DNA of 64,000 nt from Pseudoalteromonas lipolytica (GCF_900116435.1 NZ_FPAZ01000011.1:105645-169644); one strand, 5' to 3'; positions 35,489 through 45,582 are shown, counted from the first letter of the stretch. Notes: generated by a model from the sequence alone, not told the origin. Made by a program: numbers and translations.

Positions 35489-38400
35489 TTACTCGTTATC
35501 TAGCCAATCAACCTTGTCCATCTTACGGACAATTACAAACTCATCACGATTACAGCCCACAGTACCGTAGTAGTTAAAGCCGTATGATTGCTGTGCATAA
35601 CCCCCAATCATATGGGTTGGTTTCATGATGGCGCGGGTAACTGAGTTATGAATACCGCCTCGAGTTCCTGATATCTCAGAGCCTGGTGTGTTTACAATGC
35701 GCTCTTGTGCGTGGTACATCATGCTCATACCTTGTGGTACACGCTGTGATACGACGGCACGTGCTGCAATGGCACCATTAACATTGAAGATTTCGATCCA
35801 ATCGTTATCTTTAATACCCCCTTCTGTGGCATCCGTTTCACTGATCCAAACAATCGGACCACCACGGCTTAATGTCAGCATAAGTAGGTTGTCTGAGTAG
35901 GTTGAGTGAATACCCCATTTTTGGTGTGGCGTAATCCAGTTTAAAACTAACTCTTTATTACCATTAGGTTTTTTATCTAATAATGGTTGAGTTGTTTTTA
36001 AGTTTACAGGTGGTTTGTACGACACCATAGTTTCACCGAAATCACGCATCCATTGGTGATCTTGGTAAAATTGTTGACGGCCGGTAACGGTACGCCAAGG
36101 GATCAGTTCATGCACATTGGTATAGCCTGCGTTGTAAGACACATGCTCATCTTCAAGCCCTGACCATGTTGGTGAGCTGATGATTTTACGTGGTTGTGCT
36201 TGAATATCTCTGAAGCGAATTTTTTCATCTTCTTTAGGGGTTGCTAAGTGTGTATGGTCGCGACCCGTGAACTCACCCAATGCTTGCCACGCTTTAACAG
36301 CAACATGACCATTGGTTTCAGGAGCAAGACTTAAAATGACTTCAGCTGCATCAATAGCGGTGTCTATTTTTGGACGACCTTTTTGTGGGCCTTCGCTGGT
36401 GTGCGTGTAATTCAACTCACCTAAAAACTTCACTTCTTGGTCTGTATTCCAATTAATACCTTTACCCCCATTACCGAGTTTCTCGAGCAGTGGCCCAAGA
36501 GAGGTAAAGCGGTTGTAGGTATTAGGGTAGTCACGCTCAACTTCGATCATATTGGGTGCTGTGACACCAGGGATCAGATCGCATTCGCCTTTCCACCACA
36601 TACTAATGCCGTCTGGCTGGGCTAACTCGCTTGGCGTGTCGTGCATGAGTGGCGATGTTACTAAGTCTTTCTCAACGCCTAAGTGACCTTCACATAAATC
36701 AGAGAATTTTTTCGCAATGCCTTTGAAAATATCCCAATCCGAACGTGATTCCCACACTGGATCAACCGCTTTTGAAAGTGGGTGAATGAATGGGTGCATG
36801 TCGGATGTATTCATATCATCTTTTTCGTACCAAGTTGCGGTTGGTAACACGATATCGGAATACAAACAGGTCGTTGACATACGGAAATCAAGTGTGACCC
36901 ATAAATCAACTTTGCCCTCTGGTGCATCATCATGCCAGACAACGTCTTCAGGTTTTTTATCTCCGCTTTCGCCAAGATCTTTACCTTGCAAGCCATGCTT
37001 AGTACCGAGGAAATGACGCAGCATGTATTCGTGACCTTTACCCGATGAACCCAGTAAGTTAGAGCGCCAAATAAACATGTTACGCGGGAAGTTTTTAGGG
37101 TTATCAGGGTCTTCACATGCAAAGTCTAAATCACCTGATTTAAGTTGCTGCACTGCATAATCTTTAGCTGATAATCCTGCTTTTTCTGCATCTTTACACA
37201 GTTGCAGTGGGTTCATGCCTAGTTGAGGGGCAGAAGGTAACCAGCCCATGCGTTCTGCACGTGTATTGTAGTCAATGATTGAGCCAGTCCAGTTTTCTTT
37301 ATTTGCTAAAGGAGACAGCACTTCGGTCATTTCAAGTTTTTCATAACGCCATTGATCAGAATGGTTATAGAAGAAAGACGTCCCGTTCATTTGACGCGGC
37401 GGACGTTGCCAATCCAAACCAAACGCAAGCGGTAACCAGCCACATTGTGGACGTAACTTTTCTTGGCCTACATAGTGAGCCCAGCCACCACCAGATTGAC
37501 CCACACAGCCACACATCATCAGCATGTTGATTAAGCCACGGTAGTTCATATCCATGTTGTACCAGTGGTTAAGTCCAGCACCCACGATGACCATGCTGCG
37601 GCCACGAGTTTTGTCTGCGTTATCGGCAAACTCACGCGCTACTTGGATTACGTGAGCTGCGTTAACACCGGTGATTTTTTCTTGCCATGCCGGTGTATAC
37701 GGCACATTGTCTTCATATGATTTTGCAACCGCAGGGTCGCCCAAGCCGTTGTCAACGCCGTAATGCGCAATCATTAAGTCAAATACGGTGGCAACGAGTG
37801 CTTCGCTACCATCTTTGAGGGTAATTGTTTTAACAGGGACTTTACGAACTTGAATATCGTCATGTTCAGTATGTTGGAAGTAACCAAGTTCATGTGCTTG
37901 GCCACCAAAGTAAGGGAATAATACTGATTCAACTTTATCTGAGTGATCTTTTAAGCTGAGCGCTAACTTGATATCGCTGCCGTTTTTTCCTTCACGTTGC
38001 TCAATATTCCACTTGCCTTTTTCACCCCAACGATAGCCAATAGCCCCCGTTGGTGAGACAAGTTCATTGCTTGTTTCATCAAGACCAATGGTTTTCCATT
38101 TCGGGTTGTTGTCTTGGCCTAAGTTATCAGCCAAGTCTGCTGCACGTAAGAAGGCACCTTGTGTGTAGCCTTGGTCGGTTTTATCCAACACGACAAGCAT
38201 AGGCATATCGGTGTAGCGGCGAACGTAGTCGGTAAAATAACTACTTGGTTTTTCAATGTGGAATTCTTTTAGAATTACATGTCCAAAGGCCATTGCCAGA
38301 GCGGCATCGGTACCTTGTTTTGGCGACAACCAAATATCTGATAATTTAGAGCACTCAGAGTAGTCAGAAGTAATAACAACCGTTTTGGTGCCTTTGTAGC

Positions 38401-39214
38401 GTACTTCAGTGAAGAAGTGAGCATCAGGAGTACGTGTTTGTGGAACATTTGAGCCCCAAGCAATGATATAATTTGAGTTATACCAATCAGCTGATTCTGG
38501 AACGTCTGTTTGTTCACCCCAAATTTGTGGCGATGCAGGTGGTAAATCACAATACCAGTCATAGAAGCTTAAGCAGTTACCACCAATCAGTGATAAATAA
38601 CGCGAACCAGCCGCGTAGCTAACCATGCTCATTGCAGGAATAGGTGAGAATCCCATGATACGGTCGGGGCCGTACGTTTTTGCGGTGTAAACATTAGAAG
38701 CCGCGATGATCTCGTTCACTTCATCCCATTTAGCACGGATCAAGCCACCTAAACCACGTTTTGATTTGTAGCTTTTCGTTTTAGCAGGGTCAGTAACAAT
38801 CGATTCCCATGCTTTAACTGGATCACTATGTACTTGCTTAGCTTCGCGCCACAGTTTTAATAATGCTTGACGAACTTTAGGGTATTTTAAGCGGTTGGCA
38901 CTGTAAATATACCACGAGTAGCTTGCTCCACGAGGACAACCACGAGGTTCATGATTTGGTAAGTCAGGACGTGTACGAGGGTAGTCTGTTTGCTGAGTTT
39001 CCCAGGTAACTAGCCCATCTTTTACATAAATTTTCCAACTGCATGAACCTGTACAGTTTACACCATGTGTAGAGCGTACAATTTTGTCATGCTGCCAGCG
39101 ACGACGATAGCCGTCTTCCCAATCGCGATTTTCATCAGTTGTTACACCGTGACTACCCGCAAAGCTTTGCTTGTTAGTCTTGAAAAAGCGCATTTTATTC
39201 AACAAATGGCTCAT
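35489..39214 (-). CDS. narG: Respiratory nitrate reductase alpha subunit (molybdopterin)
   Basis: 1241 residues, normal for the Mo-bisMGD catalytic subunit that reduces nitrate to nitrite in the cytoplasm. The FS0 cluster motif is at the N-terminus: HGVNCTGSCSWKIYVKDG, with the His ligand. Aspartate ligation of Mo is expected in GGNCLSFYDWYCDLPP. No twin-arginine signal peptide is visible, consistent with a cytoplasmic Nar-type enzyme rather than periplasmic Nap. Upstream are a perfect FNR box and a NarL-type palindrome. First of narG-narH-narJ-narI-parvulin-CCGxC. Confidence 0.98.
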   Translation of the reverse strand: MSHLLNKMRFFKTNKQSFAGSHGVTTDENRDWEDGYRRRWQHDKIVRSTHGVNCTGSCSWKIYVKDGLVTWETQQTDYPRTRPDLPNHEPRGCPRGASYSWYIYSANRLKYPKVRQALLKLWREAKQVHSDPVKAWESIVTDPAKTKSYKSKRGLGGLIRAKWDEVNEIIAASNVYTAKTYGPDRIMGFSPIPAMSMVSYAAGSRYLSLIGGNCLSFYDWYCDLPPASPQIWGEQTDVPESADWYNSNYIIAWGSNVPQTRTPDAHFFTEVRYKGTKTVVITSDYSECSKLSDIWLSPKQGTDAALAMAFGHVILKEFHIEKPSSYFTDYVRRYTDMPMLVVLDKTDQGYTQGAFLRAADLADNLGQDNNPKWKTIGLDETSNELVSPTGAIGYRWGEKGKWNIEQREGKNGSDIKLALSLKDHSDKVESVLFPYFGGQAHELGYFQHTEHDDIQVRKVPVKTITLKDGSEALVATVFDLMIAHYGVDNGLGDPAVAKSYEDNVPYTPAWQEKITGVNAAHVIQVAREFADNADKTRGRSMVIVGAGLNHWYNMDMNYRGLINMLMMCGCVGQSGGGWAHYVGQEKLRPQCGWLPLAFGLDWQRPPRQMNGTSFFYNHSDQWRYEKLEMTEVLSPLANKENWTGSIIDYNTRAERMGWLPSAPQLGMNPLQLCKDAEKAGLSAKDYAVQQLKSGDLDFACEDPDNPKNFPRNMFIWRSNLLGSSGKGHEYMLRHFLGTKHGLQGKDLGESGDKKPEDVVWHDDAPEGKVDLWVTLDFRMSTTCLYSDIVLPTATWYEKDDMNTSDMHPFIHPLSKAVDPVWESRSDWDIFKGIAKKFSDLCEGHLGVEKDLVTSPLMHDTPSELAQPDGISMWWKGECDLIPGVTAPNMIEVERDYPNTYNRFTSLGPLLEKLGNGGKGINWNTDQEVKFLGELNYTHTSEGPQKGRPKIDTAIDAAEVILSLAPETNGHVAVKAWQALGEFTGRDHTHLATPKEDEKIRFRDIQAQPRKIISSPTWSGLEDEHVSYNAGYTNVHELIPWRTVTGRQQFYQDHQWMRDFGETMVSYKPPVNLKTTQPLLDKKPNGNKELVLNWITPHQKWGIHSTYSDNLLMLTLSRGGPIVWISETDATEGGIKDNDWIEIFNVNGAIAARAVVSQRVPQGMSMMYHAQERIVNTPGSEISGTRGGIHNSVTRAIMKPTHMIGGYAQQSYGFNYYGTVGCNRDEFVIVRKMDKVDWLDNE

Positions 39215-39322
39215 TTACTTATTCTCCTATCCTGCTCAACTTTAGCGCTCAATCACTAGGCACCTTGAAGCGGCAGAAAGCTACATTGCAAATCAAATAT
39301 AGTGTTTCACCGCTACAGTAAC

Positions 39323-39336
39323 TTGATGAGGATCAA
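39323..39336. promoter_or_regulatory. FNR box upstream of narG
   Basis: TTGAT-GAGG-ATCAA is a perfect match to TTGATnnnnATCAA. It is centred 115 bp before the narG start and 152 bp before narX, in the divergent gap. Activation of narG under oxygen limitation is the likely role. Confidence 0.9.
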
Positions 39337-39374
39337 TATCTCAATGGGGGGTAAGGCCATGAATATTATGAGAA

Positions 39375-39390
39375 TACCTACAAAGAGGTA
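39375..39390. promoter_or_regulatory. NarL/NarP-type 7-2-7 palindrome between narG and narX
   Basis: TACCTAC-AA-AGAGGTA matches the inverted heptamer pair (TACYYMT, 2 bp, its complement) except for one base. It is 53 bp from the FNR box. The local narX and the distant narL supply the cognate system. Another heptamer-like GGGGGTA lies at 39347-39353. Confidence 0.7.
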
Positions 39391-39481
39391 GTGTAAATGT
39401 GGGGCTGTTAGGGTGAAAATACTGGTGTTGATAACATACAAGCGTTATGGTTTCGTAACATAGAAAAGGTGGGTAATTATT

Positions 39482-41305
39482 GTGGGTATTCGGTTAAATG
39501 AACTAAAAAATCGATTTAATGGCTCGGTCATGGTGTATATCAAAGGGTCATTGGTCGGGATTATTAGTCTGGCCATTACGACCTTGTTTGCATCGTATTG
39601 GATCACAGAATTAGCCGACTTAGATGCTCGCGCAATTAATTTGAGTGGCTCGCTAAGAATGGAGTCGTATCAGCTGGGAATGTACGGCCTTGAAGGAAAC
39701 AAACAGGAAATAGATAAACGCATTGCAATATTTGAAGAAAAACTAAGAAACCCCATTTTTCAGAAGCTACAAAATGATGAACAGTTAAATGTGTTGTGGC
39801 AGCAAACCATTGTTCATTGGCAATCATTCTTAAAGCCCGCACTGCTTAACCTACCGATAGAAGATAAGGCTCAATTTAATCTCTACGTAAAAACACTCGC
39901 TCAAAATGCTGATGCATTTGTTTATGCGGTGCAAATAGATGCTGAAAGCAAAATTAGATTACTGCGCACTATTCAAGTTGGCGCGTTGTTTATTACCTTA
40001 TTGGTGGGCATGTTTACCTTGCATTTAATCAGTTTAAGGGTTGAAAAGCCTTTGGCTGAACTGACTCACGCTGCCTACGCTATCGGGAAAGGAAATTTTA
40101 CGCATCATGTTGATTTACAGGGCGATGACGAACTGGCGTTAATGGGAGCCACCTTGAACCATACCTGCGAGGCGATAGCATCAATGTATGGCCAACTTGA
40201 ATTACGCGTAAAGCAGCAAACTGAAAAGCTTGAGTTAAATAATCAGACCCTTGCGTTTTTGTTTAAAACAGCCCGTTTGCTACTGGAAACTAGAGAAAAA
40301 AAGCATGACTTACAGCAAACGTTTGATGAGTTGTCGCAACTCATTGGCGTTAATGACATTGAGTTATGCTTAATGACATCGGGTGGCGACCAGCCGTATG
40401 TACAAATAAAACCAACACACGATGACAAGGGAGCATGCCGCGCTCAAAGTTGTGATAACTGTATTGGGAGCGCTGCATTTGTATCAATTGATGACAGCAC
40501 CGTAACACGCTTTCCATTAGTGTATGGGGATAACCATTACGGTGTGATTGTTGTGCGTGGAGGCAAATGCTTTGCCGAAGATTCTTGGCAGTTACAGCTT
40601 GTTCAGTCGGTGACCGACCAGGTTGCCTTGTCGCTTAACCTTGACGAGCAGCATAATCAAGACCGTCGTATCGCGTTACTCCATGAGCGTACGGTGATTG
40701 CGCGTGAGTTACATGACTCTTTAGCACAAGCATTATCGTATTTGAAGATTCAAGTGACGCGCTTGTCGAAAACGCAGAATAAGCAGCAATATGATATGCA
40801 GCAGCCGATTATTGATGAACTTAAAATGGGGTTAGATTCTGCATATCGGCAATTACGTGAACTATTAACCACTTTTCGTTTAAAAATGGTGGAAGAGGGG
40901 TTAGAGGCATCGCTGAATAAAACCATTGATCAGTTAGCCTCGCAAAGCAGCATTTCGTTTCATTTAGAGTTTGCCGTTAAGCAAGTGCCTTTATCACCAA
41001 TGGAAGAAATTCATATCTTACAAATTGCACGAGAGGCAAGCCAAAACACCGTGCACCATTCACAGGCGAACAATGCGTGGATCACCTTAAAGCAACTTGA
41101 TGATGGTCAATTAGAGCTTGCTATTAGTGATGATGGTGTAGGGATTAGCCACAATGCGGAGAAATTAAACCATTACGGCATGGCTATTATGCAAGAGCGA
41201 GCCAAACACCTTAATGGTGAGTTAGTGGTATTACCTCGAGAAGAGCAGGGGACACAAGTAAAACTGACGTTTTTGCCTGTCGGCGGTAAAGATCTGTATC
41301 AGTGA
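39482..41305 (+). CDS. narX: Nitrate/nitrite sensor histidine kinase NarX
   Basis: 607 residues. TM1 is at about 18-40 and TM2 at about 163-183 (VGALFITLLVGMFTLHLI). The periplasmic part between contains the ligand-binding P-box (DLDARAINLSGSLRMESYQL). HAMP and a central cysteine-containing module (GACRAQSCDNCIG) follow. The HisKA_3 dimerisation helix has the phospho-His in VIARELHDSLAQALSYLKIQ, and the ATPase has HHSQANNAWITLKQ and ISDDGVGI. The start is GTG 39482 with GGTGGG at good spacing. The partner narL is about 8 kb away on the opposite strand, beyond the mo genes. Confidence 0.93.
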   Translation: MGIRLNELKNRFNGSVMVYIKGSLVGIISLAITTLFASYWITELADLDARAINLSGSLRMESYQLGMYGLEGNKQEIDKRIAIFEEKLRNPIFQKLQNDEQLNVLWQQTIVHWQSFLKPALLNLPIEDKAQFNLYVKTLAQNADAFVYAVQIDAESKIRLLRTIQVGALFITLLVGMFTLHLISLRVEKPLAELTHAAYAIGKGNFTHHVDLQGDDELALMGATLNHTCEAIASMYGQLELRVKQQTEKLELNNQTLAFLFKTARLLLETREKKHDLQQTFDELSQLIGVNDIELCLMTSGGDQPYVQIKPTHDDKGACRAQSCDNCIGSAAFVSIDDSTVTRFPLVYGDNHYGVIVVRGGKCFAEDSWQLQLVQSVTDQVALSLNLDEQHNQDRRIALLHERTVIARELHDSLAQALSYLKIQVTRLSKTQNKQQYDMQQPIIDELKMGLDSAYRQLRELLTTFRLKMVEEGLEASLNKTIDQLASQSSISFHLEFAVKQVPLSPMEEIHILQIAREASQNTVHHSQANNAWITLKQLDDGQLELAISDDGVGISHNAEKLNHYGMAIMQERAKHLNGELVVLPREEQGTQVKLTFLPVGGKDLYQ

Positions 41306-41424
41306 TTTAAAGATTTTATAATGTATAAGCGCATGATTGATAATGGGCTTGTTGCTGTAAATTACTTATTTGTGGGTAGTTTGTCTGCCCATTCTTTTGT
41401 ATGGTGATGCAAATGCAAACTCTC

Positions 41425-41547
41425 TAAGCTGTATCCAAGATGCTGAAGTACATCGACCTAAACTAGTTTTTAGCATGGTTAATGTACCGTGGGTGACCAC
41501 CGGGTAAATAAAGAAATTTGTTTGCCTCCCGACTTGGAAAGGCTGTG
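41425..41547 (+). promoter_or_regulatory. Moco (molybdenum cofactor) riboswitch in the moaA leader
   Basis: The 3' part, GTTTGCCTCCCGACTTGG then AAAGGC, matches the end of the E. coli moaA leader as I remember it (CGCCTCCC...TGGAAAGG). The preceding GGGTGACCACCGGGTAAA block corresponds to the core of the Moco RNA motif. GCCTCCC can pair with GGAAAGGC, which contains the moaA Shine-Dalgarno, so ligand binding would hide the ribosome site. The 5' limit is approximate. Confidence 0.75.
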
Positions 41548-42519
41548 ATGTTGCAAGATAATTTTGATAGAAAATATAATTACTTACGCTTGTCAGTAAC
41601 GGAAGTCTGTAATTTTAAATGTAATTACTGCTTACCGGATGGCTACGTGTGTGATGCTCGTCCGAAAACCCTCAGTGTTGATAAAATTAGCACCTTGGTA
41701 AACGCCTTTGCGATGGCGGGTACTAAAAAAATACGCTTAACTGGCGGCGAACCTACTTTGCGCAAAGATCTTGCCGATATCGTCGCAGCATGCAGTGAAA
41801 CCCAAGGTATTGATACCGTTGCAATGACAACCAATGGCTATCGCTTACTTGAAAAACTCCCTCGTTTAGTGGCCAGTGGTTTAACAAACCTAAACCTGAG
41901 CGCCGATAGCTTGAATCCTTATACATTTTCGCAAATCACCGGCAGTGACTCATTACATGAAGTGCTTAGCTGTGTTGATAAAGCCTTAGAGCTGGGTGTT
42001 AAAAAAGTTAAATTAAACGCGGTCTTACTCAAGCAATACAATGCCAACCAATTACAGCAATTTCTTGATTATATTAAAGATAAGCCTGTCACATTTCGTT
42101 TCATTGAACTGATGCAAACCGGTGATAACCGGGCTTATTTCAATGCCCAACATGTACAAGGTCAGCAACTTAAACAGCAGCTTTTACAGTCGGGTTGGCG
42201 AGCAGCCCCCAAAGCGGTGGATGCGGGCCCAGCCGAAGAATTTTTTCACCCTCACTATGCGGGTCAAATTGGCTTGATCATGCCTTACAGTAAGGCATTT
42301 TGTGCAAGCTGCAACCGCTTACGCGTCTCTGCTGAAGGCAAATTGCATTTGTGTTTATTTGGTGAAGCAAATGATGACTTAACGCCATGGTTAGATAATC
42401 AAGATGTTAGAGGCTTAGCTACTCACCTTTTAAGCAGTGTTCAACATAAATGGCAAGGCCATCAATTACAAATGGGACGAACAGGGCTGACCAAACAACT
42501 GGCTATGTTAGGGGGTTAG
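41548..42519 (+). CDS. moaA: GTP 3',8-cyclase MoaA
   Basis: A radical-SAM enzyme for the first step of molybdopterin synthesis, 323 residues. The N-terminal cluster motif is CNFKCNYCLPDGY and the C-terminal second-cluster motif is FCASCNRLRVSAEGKLHLCLF. ATG 41548 is selected over an upstream TTG because GGAAAGG is at ideal spacing and the N-terminus then reads MLQDNFDRKYNYLRLSVTEV. It lacks the C-terminal GG usual in MoaA proteins: the end reads LAMLGG, so it is in fact present. First of the moaA-mobA-moaB-moaC-moaD-moaE-modABC series. Confidence 0.96.
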   Translation: MLQDNFDRKYNYLRLSVTEVCNFKCNYCLPDGYVCDARPKTLSVDKISTLVNAFAMAGTKKIRLTGGEPTLRKDLADIVAACSETQGIDTVAMTTNGYRLLEKLPRLVASGLTNLNLSADSLNPYTFSQITGSDSLHEVLSCVDKALELGVKKVKLNAVLLKQYNANQLQQFLDYIKDKPVTFRFIELMQTGDNRAYFNAQHVQGQQLKQQLLQSGWRAAPKAVDAGPAEEFFHPHYAGQIGLIMPYSKAFCASCNRLRVSAEGKLHLCLFGEANDDLTPWLDNQDVRGLATHLLSSVQHKWQGHQLQMGRTGLTKQLAMLGG

Positions 42520-42520
42520 T

Positions 42521-43093
42521 ATGTTAGTGGGTATTGTTCTGGCTGGAGGGCTTTCTCGCCGCATGGGGCAAGATAAGGCTTTACTTGAAATTAATGGTCA
42601 AACGCAATTAACACGCGCGATTGCTTGCCTTAAAGACGCGGGCTGCGATGAGGTCATTGTGAGTCGAAATAGCAGCGGTTTTATCGTTGATAAATTTGTA
42701 CAGCAAGGACCTGTTGCAGGTATTCATGCCTGTTTGAATCACGCTGAGTATGATGATGCGCTTGTTATTCCTATTGATATGCCGCTGCTATCTAAAACAA
42801 GTTTACGCACCCTTATCAACCAAGGGCGCAGACGAGATTGTGCCTGTTACTTTGCACACAGTGTATTGCCTTGTTACCTCAATCGGCTTGAACGCGCGAG
42901 TTTAATTGCCCAGCAACGTTTAGAGCATGGGCAGCGCTCTGTCAGTGGTTTACTTGAAGAGCTTGGAGCGGCCGTCATTGAATTGTTTGAGTCAAATGGC
43001 GAGGGTCGTGAACTATATAACGTTAATACACCACAACAATGGGCACAGGCTCGTTGTTTGGTTGATCAAAAGGATTACGCATGGCGCGAGTAA
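42521..43093 (+). CDS. mobA: Molybdenum cofactor guanylyltransferase MobA
   Basis: 190 residues, adding GMP to Mo-molybdopterin to make MGD, the form needed by NarG. The nucleotide-binding start is GIVLAGGLSRRMGQDKALLE; VIPIDMPLLSKTSL carries the metal-binding Asp. One base separates it from moaA; it overlaps moaB by 13 bases. Shorter than many MobA, but the core is complete. Confidence 0.93.
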   Translation: MLVGIVLAGGLSRRMGQDKALLEINGQTQLTRAIACLKDAGCDEVIVSRNSSGFIVDKFVQQGPVAGIHACLNHAEYDDALVIPIDMPLLSKTSLRTLINQGRRRDCACYFAHSVLPCYLNRLERASLIAQQRLEHGQRSVSGLLEELGAAVIELFESNGEGRELYNVNTPQQWAQARCLVDQKDYAWRE

Positions 43094-43632
43094 AAAGCAA
43101 CCGCTTTGTACCATTAAACATAGCGATTTTAACAGTGAGTAATAGTCGAGGCCCTGAGCAAGACACTGCGGGTGATTTGTTGCAGCAAAAAGTCATAGAC
43201 AGTGGGCATCATGTGCTTAATCGACAATTACATAAAGCCAATATTTATAAAGTACGCGCGGAAGTCGCTACATGGATAGCCAGTGACGATATTGACGTGG
43301 TACTGATTTCTGGTGGCACTGGACTGACACCAGATGATATTACGCCTTCGGCAATCGATGTGTTATTTGATGTGTCTGTGAGCGGTTTTGGTGAGTTATT
43401 CAGGCATTTGTCTTGTTCGCAAATTGGCACCTCATCACTGCAATCCAGAGCTTTAGCAGGGCTTTCGAATAGAACCCTTGTTGTTGCTATGCCGGGTAGC
43501 CCAAATGCGTGTGCTACCGCCTGGGATGAGATTTTATGTCAGCAACTCGATTCGCGGTGTGGGCCATGTAATTTTGTAGCAGAGCTTAAATCACATCGTG
43601 TTGAACAATGCCACTCTCGGGAGATGAATTAA
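43081..43632 (+). CDS. moaB: MoaB: molybdopterin adenylyltransferase-type protein
   Basis: 183 residues with the MoaB/Mog fold: [19 protein letters not shown] at the start and [19 protein letters not shown]. MoaB in E. coli lacks clear adenylation activity and Mog does that step. No mog is seen here, so MoaB may substitute, as proposed for other species. AAAAGGATT precedes the ATG. Its stop overlaps the moaC start in TAATG. Confidence 0.92.
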   Translation: MARVKSNRFVPLNIAILTVSNSRGPEQDTAGDLLQQKVIDSGHHVLNRQLHKANIYKVRAEVATWIASDDIDVVLISGGTGLTPDDITPSAIDVLFDVSVSGFGELFRHLSCSQIGTSSLQSRALAGLSNRTLVVAMPGSPNACATAWDEILCQQLDSRCGPCNFVAELKSHRVEQCHSREMN

Positions 43633-44102
43633 TGCAGTTAACCCACATAGATAAAAGTGGTCAAGCAAGCATGGTTGATGTTGCAGATAAATCAGCAACA
43701 GTGCGAGAAGCGCGTGCATGCGCAACGGTCGTGATGCAGCCAGAAACGCTCGCTCTTATTGAGCAAAATCAGTTAGACAAAGGCGATGTATTAGCTGTCG
43801 CACGTATTGCAGGAATTCAAGCAGCAAAAAAAACAGCTGATTTGATCCCCCTTTGCCATCCGTTGGCGTTAAGTAAGGTGGCGGTTGAGTTTTCTATTAA
43901 CAACCAAGGCAGTGCGGTTGATATTCACAGTTATTGCAAGTTAGTTGGGCAAACCGGGGTTGAAATGGAAGCGTTAGCTGCGGTATCGATTGCAGCACTC
44001 ACTATTATCGATATGTGTAAAGCGGTTGACCAAGGTATGACAGTACAGAACATGCGAGTTACCTATAAAAGTGGTGGCAGACGCGGCACCTATATTGGCT
44101 AA
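43632..44102 (+). CDS. moaC: Cyclic pyranopterin monophosphate synthase MoaC
   Basis: 156 residues from ATG 43632, whose first residues [18 protein letters not shown] match the family; a longer upstream frame would add residues not seen in MoaC. The active site segment is [18 protein letters not shown] and [14 protein letters not shown] carries the conserved Asp/Lys. It works with MoaA to form cPMP. Overlaps the moaB stop by one base. Confidence 0.95.
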   Translation: MQLTHIDKSGQASMVDVADKSATVREARACATVVMQPETLALIEQNQLDKGDVLAVARIAGIQAAKKTADLIPLCHPLALSKVAVEFSINNQGSAVDIHSYCKLVGQTGVEMEALAAVSIAALTIIDMCKAVDQGMTVQNMRVTYKSGGRRGTYIG

Positions 44103-44117
44103 TTAAGGGGAGTATGA

Positions 44118-44363
44118 ATGAATAAGGTACTTTTTTTTGCACAGTTACGTGAACGTTTAGGCTGTGACTCGGTGCAACTAGATGCACAAGGTATGTCGGT
44201 TAGGCAGTTACGCCAAACATTGGCTGAACGAGATGAGCGTTGGCACACCTGGTTACTCGATAAAGATGTGTTAGTGGCCGTAAACCAAATTTTGGTTGAT
44301 GATAATGCTGCGGTCGGCACTGGCGATGAGGTTGCTATGTTTCCACCTGTCACTGGAGGTTAG
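44118..44363 (+). CDS. moaD: Molybdopterin synthase sulfur carrier subunit MoaD
   Basis: 81 residues, ubiquitin-like, ending with the required Gly-Gly (FPPVTGG). The C-terminus is thiocarboxylated after MoeB adenylation; moeB is about 15 kb away in the same cluster. AAGGGG before the ATG. Confidence 0.95.
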   Translation: MNKVLFFAQLRERLGCDSVQLDAQGMSVRQLRQTLAERDERWHTWLLDKDVLVAVNQILVDDNAAVGTGDEVAMFPPVTGG

Positions 44364-44365
44364 TG

Positions 44366-44815
44366 ATGATCCGTGTACAAGAACATGATTTCGATATGAA
44401 CGAAGAGTATCAATCCATGTTAGCTGACGACTCGGTGTCGGGCGCCGTGGTTATGTTTGTAGGCCGTGTTCGCGACATTAATCAAGGCCATCAAGTCGAT
44501 AGCTTATATCTAGAGCATTATCCGGCGATGACAGAGAAATACCTTACCCAGTTAGAGCAGCAAGCGTTGTCATTATGGCCTTTGGAAAAGGTAACCTTAA
44601 TTCACCGCGTTGGTAAATTAAGCTTAACAGATCAAATTGTGCTGGTGGCAGTGTCGAGTGTCCACCGCGAAGCCGCATTTGAAGCAGCACAGTATTTAAT
44701 TGATTTACTTAAAGCGCGTGCGCCATTTTGGAAAAAAGAGCACGTTGAAGGGGAGCAGACTCGTTGGGTGAGTGCCAATCATAAAGATCAAATAGCGGCT
44801 GCCCAGTGGCTGTAG
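44366..44815 (+). CDS. moaE: Molybdopterin synthase catalytic subunit MoaE
   Basis: 149 residues: GAVVMFVGRVRDINQGHQV, LYLEHYPAMTEKYL, and the conserved IHRVGKLSLTDQIVLV and PFWKKE. With MoaD it converts cPMP to molybdopterin. ATG 44366 has GGAGG six bases ahead; the GTG three bases earlier overlaps the moaD stop and is less likely. Confidence 0.95.
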   Translation: MIRVQEHDFDMNEEYQSMLADDSVSGAVVMFVGRVRDINQGHQVDSLYLEHYPAMTEKYLTQLEQQALSLWPLEKVTLIHRVGKLSLTDQIVLVAVSSVHREAAFEAAQYLIDLLKARAPFWKKEHVEGEQTRWVSANHKDQIAAAQWL

Positions 44816-44825
44816 GGTTGAAACA

Positions 44826-45578
44826 ATGCAGTGGCTAACAAATAAACTAACCACATACACGATAGCGACTGTGCTGGTTTTATTTTGCTGTGTATTGCCT
44901 GCAAGCGCTAATGATGAAGACACATCTTCTTCGCTAACGATTGCTTGCTCGGCTAACTTTGTCGCTGTAATGGATCAGTTGCTGCCAGTATTCAAAGCAC
45001 AGATTAAAACCGATATACAGGTTAAAGTGGTGACTGGCTCATCAGGCACACTCGCAACACAGCTTCGTTATGGAGCCCCTTATGACGTATTTTTTTCAGC
45101 CGATGCAATATTACCTACACAACTAAAAACCGATGGTTTTGGCATTGAAAGCACAGTGTATGCGCTTGGCGAATTGGTGTTTTATTCGTCTGAGGGCTAT
45201 GACAGTTTGGAAGGCGTTATGACACGTTTGCCCCACATCACTTTAGCTATTGCGAATCCACGTTATGCACCTTATGGACAGGCTGCGGTTGAGGTATTGG
45301 CTCATTTACAAACCAAGCCGAAAAAAACAGTAACGGGGGGATCTATTTTGCATGCTTTTCAATATGTTGAAAGCCAAAATGCAGAGTTAGGCTTAATTGC
45401 AAAAAGCCTACTGCAACAACCACATAATGGCACGGCTATCGCCATTCCCAGTGAGTGGTATCAGCCAATTGAGCAGCATGTTTTATTAGTAAAAGACTCA
45501 GTGTTTGCGCGTCAGTTTTATCATTTTGTTCAAACTGAACAAGCACAACAGTTAATAAAATCAATGGGCTATAGGTAA
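44826..45578 (+). CDS. modA: Molybdate-binding periplasmic protein ModA
   Basis: 250 residues with a signal peptide (hydrophobic core ATVLVLFCCVLPASA). Mature family segments are LTIACSANFVAVMDQLLP, VVTGSSGTLATQLRYGAPYDV and FFSADAILP. It binds molybdate or tungstate and delivers it to ModB/ModC. The cluster of mod genes next to moa genes fits supply of metal to nitrate reductase. Confidence 0.93.
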   Translation: MQWLTNKLTTYTIATVLVLFCCVLPASANDEDTSSSLTIACSANFVAVMDQLLPVFKAQIKTDIQVKVVTGSSGTLATQLRYGAPYDVFFSADAILPTQLKTDGFGIESTVYALGELVFYSSEGYDSLEGVMTRLPHITLAIANPRYAPYGQAAVEVLAHLQTKPKKTVTGGSILHAFQYVESQNAELGLIAKSLLQQPHNGTAIAIPSEWYQPIEQHVLLVKDSVFARQFYHFVQTEQAQQLIKSMGYR

Positions 45579-45582
45579 TACT

